From contig JAMXSV010000022.1 in assembly GCA_027559495.1 (NCBI GenBank), positions 147,855 to 211,854 of the forward strand: a stretch of DNA of 64,000 bases. The letters are read 5' to 3'. Position numbers and translations under genes: made by a program. Positions 13,282 to 25,177 of this stretch are shown one piece after another. Each line of letters starts with the position of its first letter. Within the stretch, counting starts at the first letter, position 1. Source of the DNA: Aurifilum marmelostoma. Taxonomy: Eukaryota; Ascomycota; Sordariomycetes; Diaporthales; Cryphonectriaceae. The notes under the pieces are model-generated. The model saw nothing but the letters and a program-made list of their open reading frames with translations. It had not been told where the DNA came from and did not search any database.

Positions 13282-15377
13282 CTATTTCCCGCCAGACATG
13301 ACCTCGGCCAGGCGTGCAGCCTCGGCGGCGAACCTCGTCTTGCTGCGGATGATGTGACCCCACTTGTAAAAAGCGACCAGGGCGGGAACAAAGATGACTG
13401 ACATGAAGCCCGGCACGGAGCTAGCCCAGTGAATGCCGAGCTGGTCGTACATGGTGGTGGTGAAGAGAGGAAAAGCAGCGGCGGCACCAGACCGGACCAC
13501 AGTGGTGGCGGCCAGTGCGGAGGCGGCATAGCCCAGGTAGGCGTCAACAATGTAGTTGGTCAGGCTCATGTACAGCAGGACCATGCCGAACCCAATAAAG
13601 ACACCCGCGCTGACAGAGATCAGCCAGAATGTGGACGGACTGTTGGTCCAGGCGAACCAGAAGAGACCGACTGGCAAACAAACAGCACCCAGCATGGCTG
13701 GAGGAAGACGGGCCTCGGGGGGTGCCCTGCCCTGATTCTTTTCCACAACCTTGGCGTAGCGCTTCTGATCAAAGAGCGCAGAGTAGAAAAGTGCAATGAC
13801 GATGCCAAGGGCCACTGCCAAAAAGGGCAGGGAGGCTATGCCCTGATGCCAGCCGCGTGTCTGCTGGAAGACGATGGGATAAGCAGCGAACAAAAGAAAC
13901 ATGGTTCCCTGAACCACGGAGAGGAAGAGCGTGAGAAGAGCGACGATGGGCTCCAGGAAGAGGAGTAGGAATGGCCGGATGGCGCCGACCTTGAGCTGGC
14001 TCGCAACGGTCTTCTCCTCGCCAACACCGTCGACCAGGTGGGGCTTGCCCAGGATGGCCTCCATCTTGGCCGCTCTCTGGCGGAGGAGGGCTGGAGCATA
14101 TGTCTCGGGGAAAGTGCACACCATGGCAACCCAGGTCGGAGCCGACAAGCAAGCAATGAAGACAGCAAGGGAGCGCCAGCCGAAGGCAGCGTCGAGGAAG
14201 CCGCAGAAGATGGGTCCGAGCATCTGACCCATGAGACCAGCCAGGGTGAAAAAGGCAAGCACAAAACCCCGCTCGTTGGTTGCAAACATGTCGGCAATAA
14301 CGGCTGGTGCAACAGCTTGAGTAAAAGAACCGGCGAGACCTCCAAGGAAGCGAAGGAAGATGACTAGCTCGATGGAGTGCACCAGGCCGATGATACCTGA
14401 AAGTACCACGAACGCGGCATATGTGTAGAGGTAAAGACTTTTGCGACCAAAGACCTCACTCATGGGTGACAAGACCAGAGCGCCGGCAGCGAAACCAAGC
14501 ACAAAAGCTGATGTGACCAGGAGTGCAACGGTGCCATCAACATCAAACTCTGTCTCAATGTCCGTATTTCCTGAACCAGAAAGTTAGTAATCTCTAGAAG
14601 CAAACCAGGACAGGTGACATGTATGAAGGACTAACCTTGTGAAAATCCAGATGAGGCAATCGAGACGGTCCAGACAGCGATAGCCAGGATCATGGCATTC
14701 AACCACTTTCTACCCTTGGCAAAGCAAAGTGGATTGGCAGGATCGCTGTCCATCCACGAGACAAGATATGGATCCTCAGCTGTCCCATCGCCTGGAAAAG
14801 GGTAGGTCAAGACATCCGCCGAGACCAGACCACCAGCAGGATCAGCCTTAGCGAGCTGCTCCTCAGTAAGAGGATCCCTGATCTTGGGCACGGCAAACTT
14901 CTCATCATTATCATCCAAGCTGTCCTGGTACCACGAGCGATTTGAGGCACGAGACGCACGGGAGACAAAAGACTCCCGCTTCTCAACGTCAAAGTTGCCC
15001 TCCCAGATGGGCACCGCATCTTCATCGCCATCCCTGACGATGCCACGCATCCACGTTGCGCGCGGCTGGTATCTCGACTTGCGGTTATAGGCTCCTCCTC
15101 CCAGCTGACCGGCCCACTGGTCCGGCACGGTAGGCTGCTGTGGAAGAAGAGAATTGCCGACGTAGAAGCTCATGCGGGATGCTCGTGCCTCGGAATCGAA
15201 GTTGCTGGTCCATCGATTGGGGTTTCGCTGCCGCTGACCGGGCCAGGAGGGAACAGGAAGATCATCTCCCTCTTGTTCGAAGGGAGACGGCCACATCGTG
15301 ATGCGTTTGTTGGGAGCCATCCTGGACTGCCTACGAGCAGCGTAAGGATTCTCGGCAGCTGAAGGATGGAGAGACAT
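13282..15377 (-). CDS. MFS transporter, DHA1 drug/polyamine:H+ antiporter type
   Basis: Exon 1 runs 15377-14636 and exon 2 runs 14570-13282. The 65-nt intron 14635-14571 begins GTTAGT, has a perfect TACTAAC branch point and ends CAG. The product is 676 aa. The first 225 or so residues are a hydrophilic, presumably cytosolic tail, ending in DPYLVSWMDSDPANPL, which resembles the pre-TM1 segment of fungal DHA1 carriers. TM1 (WLNAMILAIAVW) ends at the intron. Motif A is seen as GALVLSPMSEVFGRK and motif C as a Gly/Pro-rich segment (FFTLAGLMGQMLGPIFCGF). A charged central loop (ETYAPALLRQRAAKMEAI) separates the two halves, and the last six helices follow. The protein probably exports drugs, polyamines or metabolites across the plasma membrane by proton antiport; the substrate cannot be read from sequence. 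The start is the ATG at 15377 (MSLHPSAAENPY), and a longer in-frame extension to 15425 looks non-coding. It has no cluster neighbours. Confidence 0.9.
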
Positions 15378-18300
15378 TTTGATTGATGCAAAAGCCTGGA
15401 GTTGTGAAAGGAAGGCAAAAGCCACAAGTGATCACAAGCAGCCGCTGAGGAAAGGACCACTGATGTATTGTGATAGTAATAAATATTCCGATGAAATGAA
15501 AAGATCGAGGCAGTTGCAGCCCAGGAAAAAAAAAAAAAGTCTAAAACGTTCAACAACAATAGTAGGTGGCGAAAAGCAGAATTTGAAAACTGAAGACTAA
15601 AAAGCGAGTATGTAGGAATGAATATGCCAGCATACAGCAAGAACAAAAGGGCAGAAAGGCGAAAGTAGGGGGGGGGGGGGGGAAGTGGAAGCAAACCAGC
15701 CCAAGCATGCAACATCAAACTTGCAAGCCAGGGGGGAAATGTGAAAGGAAATATAAAAAAAGAATTGGTTGAAGAGAATGCTTATGAGAAAAAGAAAAAT
15801 AAAAGAAAAAGGAATTGCCGCTATGATGCTGTCGAGGCCATAGCAGATTGCCAGCGGATATATCTAAACCTTCCTTCTCTCGATATTCACTCAACACGCG
15901 GCCGTCCTCGCGGCGCAGTCCCTCTTGTGCGTAGCAGAGTGATTGTGGTGGATACATTTCCCACACAATGACGGGCTCAGTGGATCAAGTCTGCTACCAA
16001 GCCTTGCGTCCCCCCTCTTCTCCTGCCCTGACCCACAGGGCTCGAGATTCTGGACAGCACCCTCAAAAAAAGAACAAGACAGGATCGCCCATGCTGCCCG
16101 CCCACTTACCGCGGAAGTGGAGTTCTGTGAGGCTCTCAGACCGAATATTATCAGAGCAAAACAGGCTGCGGAGGTTCCACACAACCAGATCCCATGTTGT
16201 GCCATTGGTCGGGGACGAAGACCCTACTCGGCCCTTGTCGCCTGTCTTGGGAAGCGCCATTGCGGCTCAACCTGGGTTGGAAACGCAGCAGTCCAGATGG
16301 TGAATCGTGCAGATCCCACGGACCAAACACTGACTCAAAACCTGGCTTGGTTCATGTTCATACCTCGGGGGTTCTCGTCTGATATCGCCAATCATAAGGG
16401 GATGACAGAATACGGAAATCTTGCCGTTCAGGCTGGCGTCACCGTTGAAACGAATCGTCAGCCGCAATGATAGTCGAAGAGACTATGAATAAGAGAGATC
16501 TCTGCCTGATGAACTCTAGAAAGGAAGCAGAGGAATGCCGGTATGCTTGGGGCATCTAGTCCCACACTCGCATCTCGATAAAAGCGGGAACCTGCAAAGT
16601 GACAGTCACGGCCGTCCAGCCTCTACTGGGGTTAATTGCTAAACAGTACAGCATCTGGCCAGCCTTGTACATAGTGTCACAGTAAGGTTACTTGCAGAAA
16701 TCTCCGGTGAAGCACCAAGCAGCAAGAGGGGGGAGGAGCATGGTCCGATGCGGCGATGCCCATGAACAAGCCCCTTGAAGGTTGACGACTCTGGAGGGGC
16801 TTGGACCTTTGACAGTTGATCAAAGTGATACGCTTGTGGATCCACGAAACGCTGAGGGTTGGTCTTGGAACTTACCAATGGCCCGGTATGCGTGCAAGGT
16901 CCGGAGGGCCGTTTCTGTATTGAACAAATAATGCATGCAATTCGATCGTCAGAGTGGGACGCGGGAGCCAATCTCTGATCCACACTCATCCCACCCATGC
17001 GGGTCTGACGTTTGGGATTGACCCCCCCGATGGGACTGTTTCCAAGCGAGGGGCCTGGACATCAAGTATGGCCGCACGGCATTGATAAACCCCCATCGCC
17101 CACCCGTCTAAAAATTGTCTGCCTTCTAACTTGCCCGATGTTTCCGTCTCTGTTTCTTCCAGCTCGTCTTCAGCGGCATAGCTTGGGTATTTCGAAACAG
17201 GAGTGAGGGCAAGGCCCATGGAGAACTTTTTCCTCTCCCTTTCTCAGTTTCCAAAACAAACTGACCCTCGAGGGATAGCAAAGTCCCCCATTCACACGTT
17301 CTGTGCAGAGAAACGAGGGCCCAGCGGTACATACGACTCGTGTTCGATTCCAAACGAAGGGGATCCATCATCTCGCCCGATATCGCCTGAGATGACGACC
17401 ACAACAGGCCCATAGGCGCCAAGACCAACCCTGTCTGCACGAGGCAAATCGCCAAGCCCGCATCCCACTCCTTTATATGTAACGATCAGAAGACCATGGG
17501 CGCTTCGGGGGTCCATCCGGGGTGTGTGGCTGGTGGAGTGCGGATGTCGACTTTGGACTTCACGATAAGGTCTGCTTGCTGAGAGCACACGTTAAGCACA
17601 CCCGTTCTGGCGCAGCATTACCAGCTGATATGTATCCCTTGGAAAGGTTCTCTCCAGCTAAGTCGCGGCCATGCGCTTTGGCTAAACTCACTATTAGGGA
17701 GCATCATCACTCGCCTCTCACGATCATATCTGGTAACACCGCGGAAAGATCGGGCGGTGGTATATGAACTCGATGATACATGCGCATTCATGAAAGCACC
17801 CGCAAGGACTGATGCATACTACGCGCCCTTTTCAGTCTCCTGACGCGTACATCTCTCTTCCGATGTTCGTGGACTGTCCACGCCTTGATGAGATAGTCTG
17901 GTTTGTTTCCGACATGCAGTCCGTTCCCTTGACTTTCGATCTTTTAACGCCCCAACCAGTGTTTGGTGACCGGAACGAATCAAGATTACGCAAGATTTGC
18001 AACATGTGAATCATTTTCAGCTTTGGCAACAGGTTTCAGTCGCCATGCAATGCATTAACAACCTGGCAAATTGTCGCGCGTTTCGTCGATGGTGTTCTAT
18101 AAGGGACACAAGCCTGGTATGCGTTTTGATGGGAAAAAGGGAGGGGGGGGGGCGGGGAGGGAAAAGCCGCAGCGCAGTCTATTTGAAGCAGATGAATATT
18201 TGAAGCACTTGAATTGTTTCAGTGAATGTCGCCAGTTGTCGGAAGTGACTGGGGTTCAACCACAGCCGCGAAGATTTCTCCTATCGTCTTCCACTTGACT

Positions 18301-19259
18301 TAGCTGAGTGCATAGTCAGTTACCATGGTTCGTTACATTGCATAACCTAGCCTCGCATACTTCGAAATGTCCCTTCGAAAAATAAGAAAGGGTCTTTTCT
18401 TTCTCGTCCATGGTCCTGAGGTTGTTTCCCATAGACTGCCTAGGTAATTCAGGTCACTGTGGCTCCTGCTGGACAGACCCTTCTCTTAAGCATTCCTGTC
18501 CAGGCACATCTGTTTGCTTCCTCAAAGAACAGGTGATACCCTCAGCCATACCTCCACGATCTGGCGTGATTTCCATTTGGCGTGCCTCTCCATCCTGAGC
18601 ATGTCGTGGTTCCTTTTTGTGCCAACTAATTACTTGAAGGTAGTCAAAGGTGAGGATATATGCATCATTATAAGATAATATTAGATATTAGAATATAAAA
18701 TAAGTATAGATTTTCACGACACTTTGCGTCATTGTGAAGCCTTTGTACGGAATAATTGATGTCTGACCACATGCGTTAGAGCTTTGCCTCCATTCAGGAC
18801 AAACTTATGTGACTTGGTCGGTAATCGCGCGCTCCGCTGAATTTGGGGAAATACATTGTCTCCCTGGTGGTGGAGATCGAGATCCTCTCTCAGTCCTTAA
18901 GTGAATCTTGTTCAGGTGTGTTGAAATGGACTGATGAGTTCCAGCACACCTTTAGGTGCGTAGGCGTTGCGATGTAATCATGATCAAAATGTGTCCTAAT
19001 ATGGTGTTGGGATCACCATGCAGACCTTATACTTGAGAGCACAGAGGTGGCGGGTCAAGGTGTGTACACTTTGTGGGAGGATGTCAATATCTATCTGACC
19101 CTATATGGTCTCCTGTTTTAAACATTATAAAACCTCTCTTGATGGTTTATGAGATCTGTCAAGACTGATATACACATCCGCTGTTCATCTGGTTGCTGCT
19201 GTGTGGGAGATTGATTGTCAATATAAGATCCCTACAAACCTTCATGTCAACAATCAAAT
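15378..19259. other. Intergenic region with an AT-rich right half
   Basis: This is the upstream region of the MFS gene. It includes a G15 run at 15668-15682. From about 18.6 kb the DNA becomes distinctly AT-rich, and no coding signal is seen. A 6-bp plus 4-bp nested stem-loop lies at 18915-18950. Open frames between 15.9 and 18.6 kb do not resemble proteins. Confidence 0.5.
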
Positions 19260-19347
19260 CCCTTGATAGCTCAGTTGGAAGAGTGATGGACTGTAATTGT
19301 ATTCAAGTGTCATCCACAGGTCGCTGGTTCGATCCCGGCTCGAGGGA
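19260..19347 (+). tRNA. tRNA-Tyr (anticodon GTA) with a 15-nt intron
   Basis: A full cloverleaf can be drawn. The acceptor strand CCCTTGA (19260-19266) pairs with TCGAGGG (19340-19346), with discriminator A at 19347. D arm: GCTC (19269-19272) with GAGT (19281-19284). Anticodon GTA is at 19293-19295. A 15-nt intron follows position 37 (19297-19311). T arm: GCTGG/CCGGC around TTCGATC (19323-19339). The A box TAGCTCAGTTGG and B box GGTTCGATCCC are intact, and a run of T's from about 19355 would terminate RNA polymerase III. Intron position and anticodon fit nuclear tRNA-Tyr. Oddities: one T-G pair in the acceptor stem, one G-T pair in the D stem, and an A-C mismatch at the outer end of the anticodon stem. 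It may be a divergent or partly decayed copy, but it looks transcribable. Confidence 0.85.
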
Positions 19348-21679
19348 CATCCATCTTTTTTTTTTTTTTTTGGCTTATAGCACAATCTCAAACCACAAAT
19401 TTTTATCTAGGGTTTCATATGCCTCTTCTCAATTAAATCTTGTCTTGTTCAGTTGTGTGAGGAGATAATCATCCTGTCCATCTGGTTGTTCCTGCCAAGA
19501 CATGCTAACATATTCGCAACCCTAACTTTCTCATTGAAAACACTAGCACTCTCTGAATCGCTCTTCTTCATACTTCATAGGACACTGAATAATAATTATT
19601 CCTGATCTCCAAAATGTAATCATCTCTCCCCTTTGTTGCTTGTAGATAAATTGATGCCTAATTACTCACATCTAGCTAGTGGTGCTGCACGTCCCTCTTC
19701 TTGCCTTGAAAGCCTTCTCCCCCCCCCCCCCCCCCCAACCTTTCCTTTTTTTGCTTACCGTTCAGAGCAACTGCTGCAAGCACTGCCCTGTGACGTCGTG
19801 CCCTGTGTGCACTGCCGACTTGCGATCACCCCGACAAATAAGGCTGTGGCCAGCAGCAACCTTGACCTGTGTTCACCGAAAGAGAAGTGAATGGATCGTC
19901 ATGGCCCCACGAATATTTTCCAAGATCAATTAGGCAAGCAAAGAACCGATTTTCAATGGTTTCGGGACTCGCCGATGGTCATACGGACAGTCTTGCAGTG
20001 GGGTTCCAATCTCCGGATTGTTGATAAGCTCAATCCCACAGAGACAGCCGGATAGACGTGATGCGTTGAGGCGAGCACGTGCAGGCGGCCCCTGGATGTT
20101 GATGTAGTGTAGGGACGATCCCTCGTTTAAATCGTCACCCCTCCCTTCAAGTAGACGAAGACCTGTAGGGCTTCAGCTCCAGGAGGGCCCAAGACAACGA
20201 GGCCTTTGCTGTCGTGTGGTGGTGCCGCCTCGGACGGGGAGGCCTGCTCCACATCTTGGCTGTCTATCTCGCAGTACCATAGTATTGTTGTAATTGACAT
20301 CGAATCGTTACTATGCCACCTAAGGCCACACACAGCCCCCTAAGCTTGCCCAACCCCTGGTACGAAACAACGCATCAGCAGAACGCAGCCTGGGGCACGT
20401 CGGGGCGCAACCTATCGCTCTCTCTTCTTCTTTTCTTTTTCCGCCCTCTTCTTTCTCTCACCTCCTCCCTTGAACCCAACAGTTTTCGAGTGATCTTCGT
20501 CATAGAAGCACACACGGAGTGCTTCAATAGCAACTACGTCCCAGGCTATTGAGAGGTTAGGGGGGGGGAAGGGGTGGGTTTCGTTCGAGGGGCACTCCGC
20601 CTGACAGCTGTCCCAAAGGAAGCAACAAAAAGAAAGAGAAAAAAATGGATAGGGTGAGATAGTACCTTGTGTTTCTCCACTGCCGACTCGGATGACCCTG
20701 CAGGTTGGTTCAGCTCTGTGCCGGGGATACTACTGCAGGCAGACGGTGAACCCCACCGCAACTACTAAATACTATTGGATTGGGGGACTCGAAAAGCCAC
20801 CACGAGCTGATCCCTCTCTCGGAGCTGGTTCAGTCAGAGCGTGCCCCAGGTGTCACCCACCCCCCATGGTACGCCTGCCAAGAGCAATCATCTTTGGCGC
20901 AGCTTCTGACGGCGTTTTTATCGAATCCTTCAGAGGGGCTGATCCTCGGTCAACCTTTACGTCAGTATGGGCAAGTGCCTCTGCGATATGTAATTGATGC
21001 AGAAGAAAAAAAGAGAAAGAGAAGGGGGGGGGGTGTCGTTGTGGAGGACCATGGTTGACATATGAGATTTGGAAAAGGGAAAACTTCTTAGTCGGTCTTT
21101 TGTCCTGCTTTCAAAGAAGTGGGAAATGATTTTTCGGGGGTCTCGGGGGGGGGGGGGGGGAGGGGAGGCCACGATCTGGTCTAGGCCCCCAGGGTCCACG
21201 ATAACAACAGGTGCAGCTGTACATAGTGGTATCGAAGAATTAAGGCTGAGTTGAAATATGACCCCTGTAGCCGCACCTGCTGCAGTGCCCACAAGCCTCA
21301 ACTGCTGCTGATTCTAGTGCTGACACCACACGTGGAGCTAGCATTCCAGTCCTACATACCTTCAAGTCCTCCACGTCCTTCCTCATAACGTTGCTCAAAA
21401 CCCATCTTCACGTCATGGCTTTCCCTGTCTCTCCCCGTCTTTCCTCTTCTCCCTCATCACAACCTCGTCTCTTCCCCAGACCTGTTCGCTGAGTAGACAC
21501 TGTGGCTTATATACAGTTCAGCATCCAAGGAAAGGACCAACAGGAGAGGTCAGAATCCACCGAGACATCGCGGCGTCATTGCTGCAACAAGCAGCCAGCG
21601 ACAAGGGCCTTGTGGCCACCGACCGGCCTTCTTCATCACGGCCTATCAGACAGCGCAAGGAGCTCCTTCAAGCAACAGA
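19348..21679. other. Intergenic region upstream of the PLC gene
   Basis: It begins with the T-rich Pol III terminator of the tRNA and contains C18 at 19719-19736 and G16 at 21145-21160. The 180 bases before the PLC start are open in the PLC frame from 21497 but contain no ATG, so they may be a leader or part of an unrecognised upstream exon. No other gene is seen. Confidence 0.5.
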
Positions 21680-24250
21680 ATGCCACCCTGTATGAATCGT
21701 CGACGGCGGCGTCGACACATGCGCCACCACCGCATGCCAACATTCAACGTCCACAAGACACGCCTGGCCGGCTCGCTTCTGTACACAACCATCACACGCT
21801 TCGGAACCTCGCACGTCCTGCGGAAGGGCCATACGCTGGACAGGTGTATGTCGCCAGAAGGTATCCACCCGCTTGTGGAGAGCGTGACGGGCCACCTGCG
21901 CCGACTCTACGACGACCTCAAGGGCCCCGGTGAGAAGGGCTTGGCCAGGGAAGACTTCTTGAAGTTCATCCGGGACACGCAGCGAGACGCGAAGCTGCCC
22001 TCATGGGTCTTCTCCGAGAAGTGCGAGCCTTTTACGTTTGAGGAATTTGAGCATATGTGGTGGAAGGACTATAGCGCCGCCAAGCGGCCTATACACGTTG
22101 AAGATAAGGACCTGGACCAGCCCATCTCAAATTACTTCATCAGCAGCAGCCATAATACGTATATCGAGGATGGCAACCAGTTCACCGGGGAAGCCAAGGC
22201 GCTGCAATATAAAAAGGTTGGTTGGTCGTGGTTGTGGTGGTGGTGATGATGATGATGATGGTGGTAACCTCCCCTTGATGAGATAATGAACCCGCCCACT
22301 GACTGGATCGTTTTGTCTCCAGGTTCTCGAGAGCGGATGCAGATGTGTCGAAATCGACGTGTGGAACGGGGAAGAGGCAGACGACGATGCGGACAGCCTG
22401 GTCCAGACCAAATCGACCCACAGCCGAGAGAAGAAAAAGAAGAGGAAGAACAAGAAGCTGCAGCAGAAGCAGACCAACACGCACTGGTCTTTCTCCTCCA
22501 TGGTCTCTTGGATGACGGATGCGTGCAAACGCAGCACGACATTCCCCCGCAGCCTCAAGTCCAAGCAGAGTGAGGCGTCATTCAAGGCGAAGCCCCCGGC
22601 GAGGGCAATGGAGCTGGCCCGGGTGATCCAAGACTCCGAGTCGGCGATATCAACGATGCTGAAGCGGGAGCCTAGAGTCTGCCATGCCTATGAGACCGTT
22701 GCCGGCGACCTCGCCCTTCATGCAGCCATCCCCTTCAGAACCGTGTGCCAGACTATCAAGGACTCGGCCTTTACCAACGGCAACGACCTACCCGTCATCA
22801 TCAGCCTCGAGGTTCACACCAGCGCCTCCCAGCAGGAGAAGATGGTTGAAATCATGAGGGATGTATGGCGTGAGCACCTGCTAGACGAGGTCCTGCCACA
22901 CTGTGACCCGAACGAGAAGCAGCCCACGCTGAGAGACCTGAAGAACAAGATTCTCGTCAAGGTCAAGACGGGCTCGCAAACTACTGGCCATCTTGCGGCG
23001 GCAGCAGCGACAGGGGCTCAAGAGCAGACCAGCAATCACCCTGATGACTCCGGGAGCAGTACGCTAGGGGGCAGCGAGACATCCTACCGCAGTGGCTTCT
23101 TCTCACGATCCCACGGCAAGGCAGCGCACCAAGTGGCGCAGCATGGCCAACAGCAGCACAAGGAGACTGTTCCCAAAAGGTTCATCTGCGAAGCCCTCAG
23201 AAAGCTCGCTGTCTACACGTACAGCCCGGGTCACTTCACATCCTTCGACCTCGACGATGCCAAAAAGCCGGCCCACGTCTACTCGTTTGGCGAGGAGAAG
23301 CTCAAGACACTCCACCGCACCGAGCACAACGACCTGTTCAAGCACAATCGGGGCTTCCTCGCCCGCTCCTTTCCCGAAAGTCTATCATCTTTCTTGTCCT
23401 CCAACCCAAATTATCCTACCCTGTTCTGGCGGAAAGGGGTGCAGATGGTGGCCCTGAATTGGCAGGCCTGGGATACGGCCATGGAGCTCAACGACGCCAT
23501 GTTCGACCACGAGCAGGGCTGGGTGCTCAAACCTGCTGGCTATCGGAGCAGCGAGACCGGGGCTAACTGCCAGGCCGACGTCGTGGGCAAGAAGAAAATG
23601 GACCTGAGCATTACTGTCCTTGCTGGACAGCACATACCATGTAACGACGAGTCCGCGTCCGACGGGGGCACGATGAGAATCAACCCTGCCGCCGTGAACG
23701 CCGATCATCTTCGCCCGAGGGTCACCTGCTTTCTGCATGTCGAGAGTGCTGCCGAGAGGAATCCCAAGAAGAGCATCTCGAGGGACGATAACTGCCGCCG
23801 AAAGACGAGAACGGCGAGGACGGAACAGCCTGACTGGGGCTCTGGCGGCTCAAAGCTTCAGTTTCCCACAATGCGCCACGTGGTGGAGGAGCTGAGCTTT
23901 GTCAGGTGGGTAGATTCTTGCTTTCCCACTTCCCTCTGCCCATTCTTCTATTAAACACATTTGCTAACATATATTCCCTAACTTGCAGGTTCTGCGTCGA
24001 GCACTGTGGGCGTGGTTGGCCCGACCGGACCGCCTGGGCCTGCATCAGGCTGGACAGGCTTCAAGAAGGCTACAGGCTAATCAAGCTCAAGAATGACGAG
24101 GGCTACAAGAGCGACGGCATGCTGCTGGTCAAGATCGAGAAGAAGCTGTCTGAAGATGTACCAAGGTCTCTGTCTCTACGGCGCAAGACCTGGAACATCT
24201 GCAAGGACGAGGTCTCGCAGCTAAAGTCGAAATGGTCATGCGTGGGATGA
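21680..24250 (+). CDS. Phosphoinositide-specific phospholipase C, delta-like
   Basis: Three exons: 21680-22216, 22323-23905 and 23989-24250; introns of 106 and 83 nt; 793 aa. It hydrolyses phosphatidylinositol 4,5-bisphosphate to diacylglycerol and inositol trisphosphate at membranes. An EF-hand-like helical region (about residues 60-135) precedes the X domain, which holds the first catalytic His in SSSHNTY (His158, with Asn159) and the acidic pair in CRCVEIDVWNG (Glu189, Asp191). The likely second catalytic His is His300 (VCHAYE). The Y domain covers about 466-586 (FICEALRKLAVYTYSPGHF ... FWRKGVQMVALNWQ). A C2 domain starts near 604 and ends in the last exon (DGMLLVKIEKK). Oddities: about 100 extra residues, Lys-rich, lie between Asp191 and His300, and a low-complexity X/Y linker contains Gln/His/Ala tracts. 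There is no PH domain. The ATG at 21680 is uncertain; the next in-frame ATGs are at 21734 (MPTFNVHK) and 21848. Confidence 0.9.
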
Positions 24251-24997
24251 TGACGAGAGTGAATATCTCCTCAGATGTTGCGATAGAGGAAGGAGGAGGG
24301 GGTGTTTCTTCGACGGCGCGGTCACAGTGGAGTTTCACCGGATTGAGGGGAAAATTGTTCCGGCGTTGGAATGAGTCCTTGGATAATTCTGAGAGCCGTC
24401 TGGGCCGTAGGAAGCAGTAGTCGTCTCCAGGCCAGGCCGAAAAAACATGTCTTGCGCTTTGTTACACACAACCAAGAGGAGATCGAACAATGACAATCCA
24501 CTTCCGTCATTGATTAAATATCAGCCAGATCGGGGTAGATTCTTTCAATGCTTGCATCTGTCACGAAGAGATCCTCTGTGGTCTAGCAGGACGAGTCATA
24601 CGACGTTGCAACAGTAATTTTTCTGGGAAAGGCGAGACTCTGTACAGGGAAAGCATCTGCGTTGAGAATCGCACTCAGTACGACGGCCTGGCCTACTACA
24701 CCCCGTGGTCCAGGCATTAGCGTTGCTTTCCCGCTACCTCCGTTGGGCAGCACAGTGGGCGGTGCAAGGCAGGAATGCAAGACGGGATGGATTTGTGCTT
24801 AAACCCGACCATTTCGATGCGGGCCCATGCGGGCGGTGCGGCCGCACCACCGCACGCAGAGCCTACTATGCAGAGACCCCCGCCCTCCTGTGTTACCACC
24901 ATCATAGTACTGTTTATGTGGCAAGCGGGAGGAAGAGTATACTTAATAATTCCGTCTGTTGCGGAGACCCAGTGGATCCCTCTCTTGAAGTTTGGGG

Positions 24998-25003
24998 TAT
25001 AAA
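24998..25003 (+). promoter_or_regulatory. TATA box candidate of the aldo/keto reductase gene
   Basis: TATAAA stands 175 bases before the ATG at 25178, in the 0.9 kb between the PLC stop and this gene. Position and sequence fit a core promoter; the transcription start has not been observed. Confidence 0.4.
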
Positions 25004-25177
25004 TGACCAAGGTTGGCCCTCTCCTAGTCGAGCAACTACTGTATCTGTTGGAAGATGAATTAAATACCCCGTCTCGACGCCTACAAACTCTCTCTGGTTT
25101 GAGTCTTGAGTTCACCTTGAATCAATTCTGCCTTGATAAATCATTCCGTGAGAACACCAGTTTTGTACACCACCATC

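Noticed and set aside
15943..16470. 175-codon plus-strand frame
   Set aside because: Mixed composition, no recognisable motif, no intron-linked continuation. It looks like chance.
18915..18950. Stem-loop containing CTGATGAG next to GAAA, resembling a hammerhead ribozyme core
   Set aside because: GAAA precedes CTGATGAG by only four bases, so no permutation leaves room for the required stems. Only a plain nested hairpin (GGTGTG/CACACC with TGGA/TCCA) remains.
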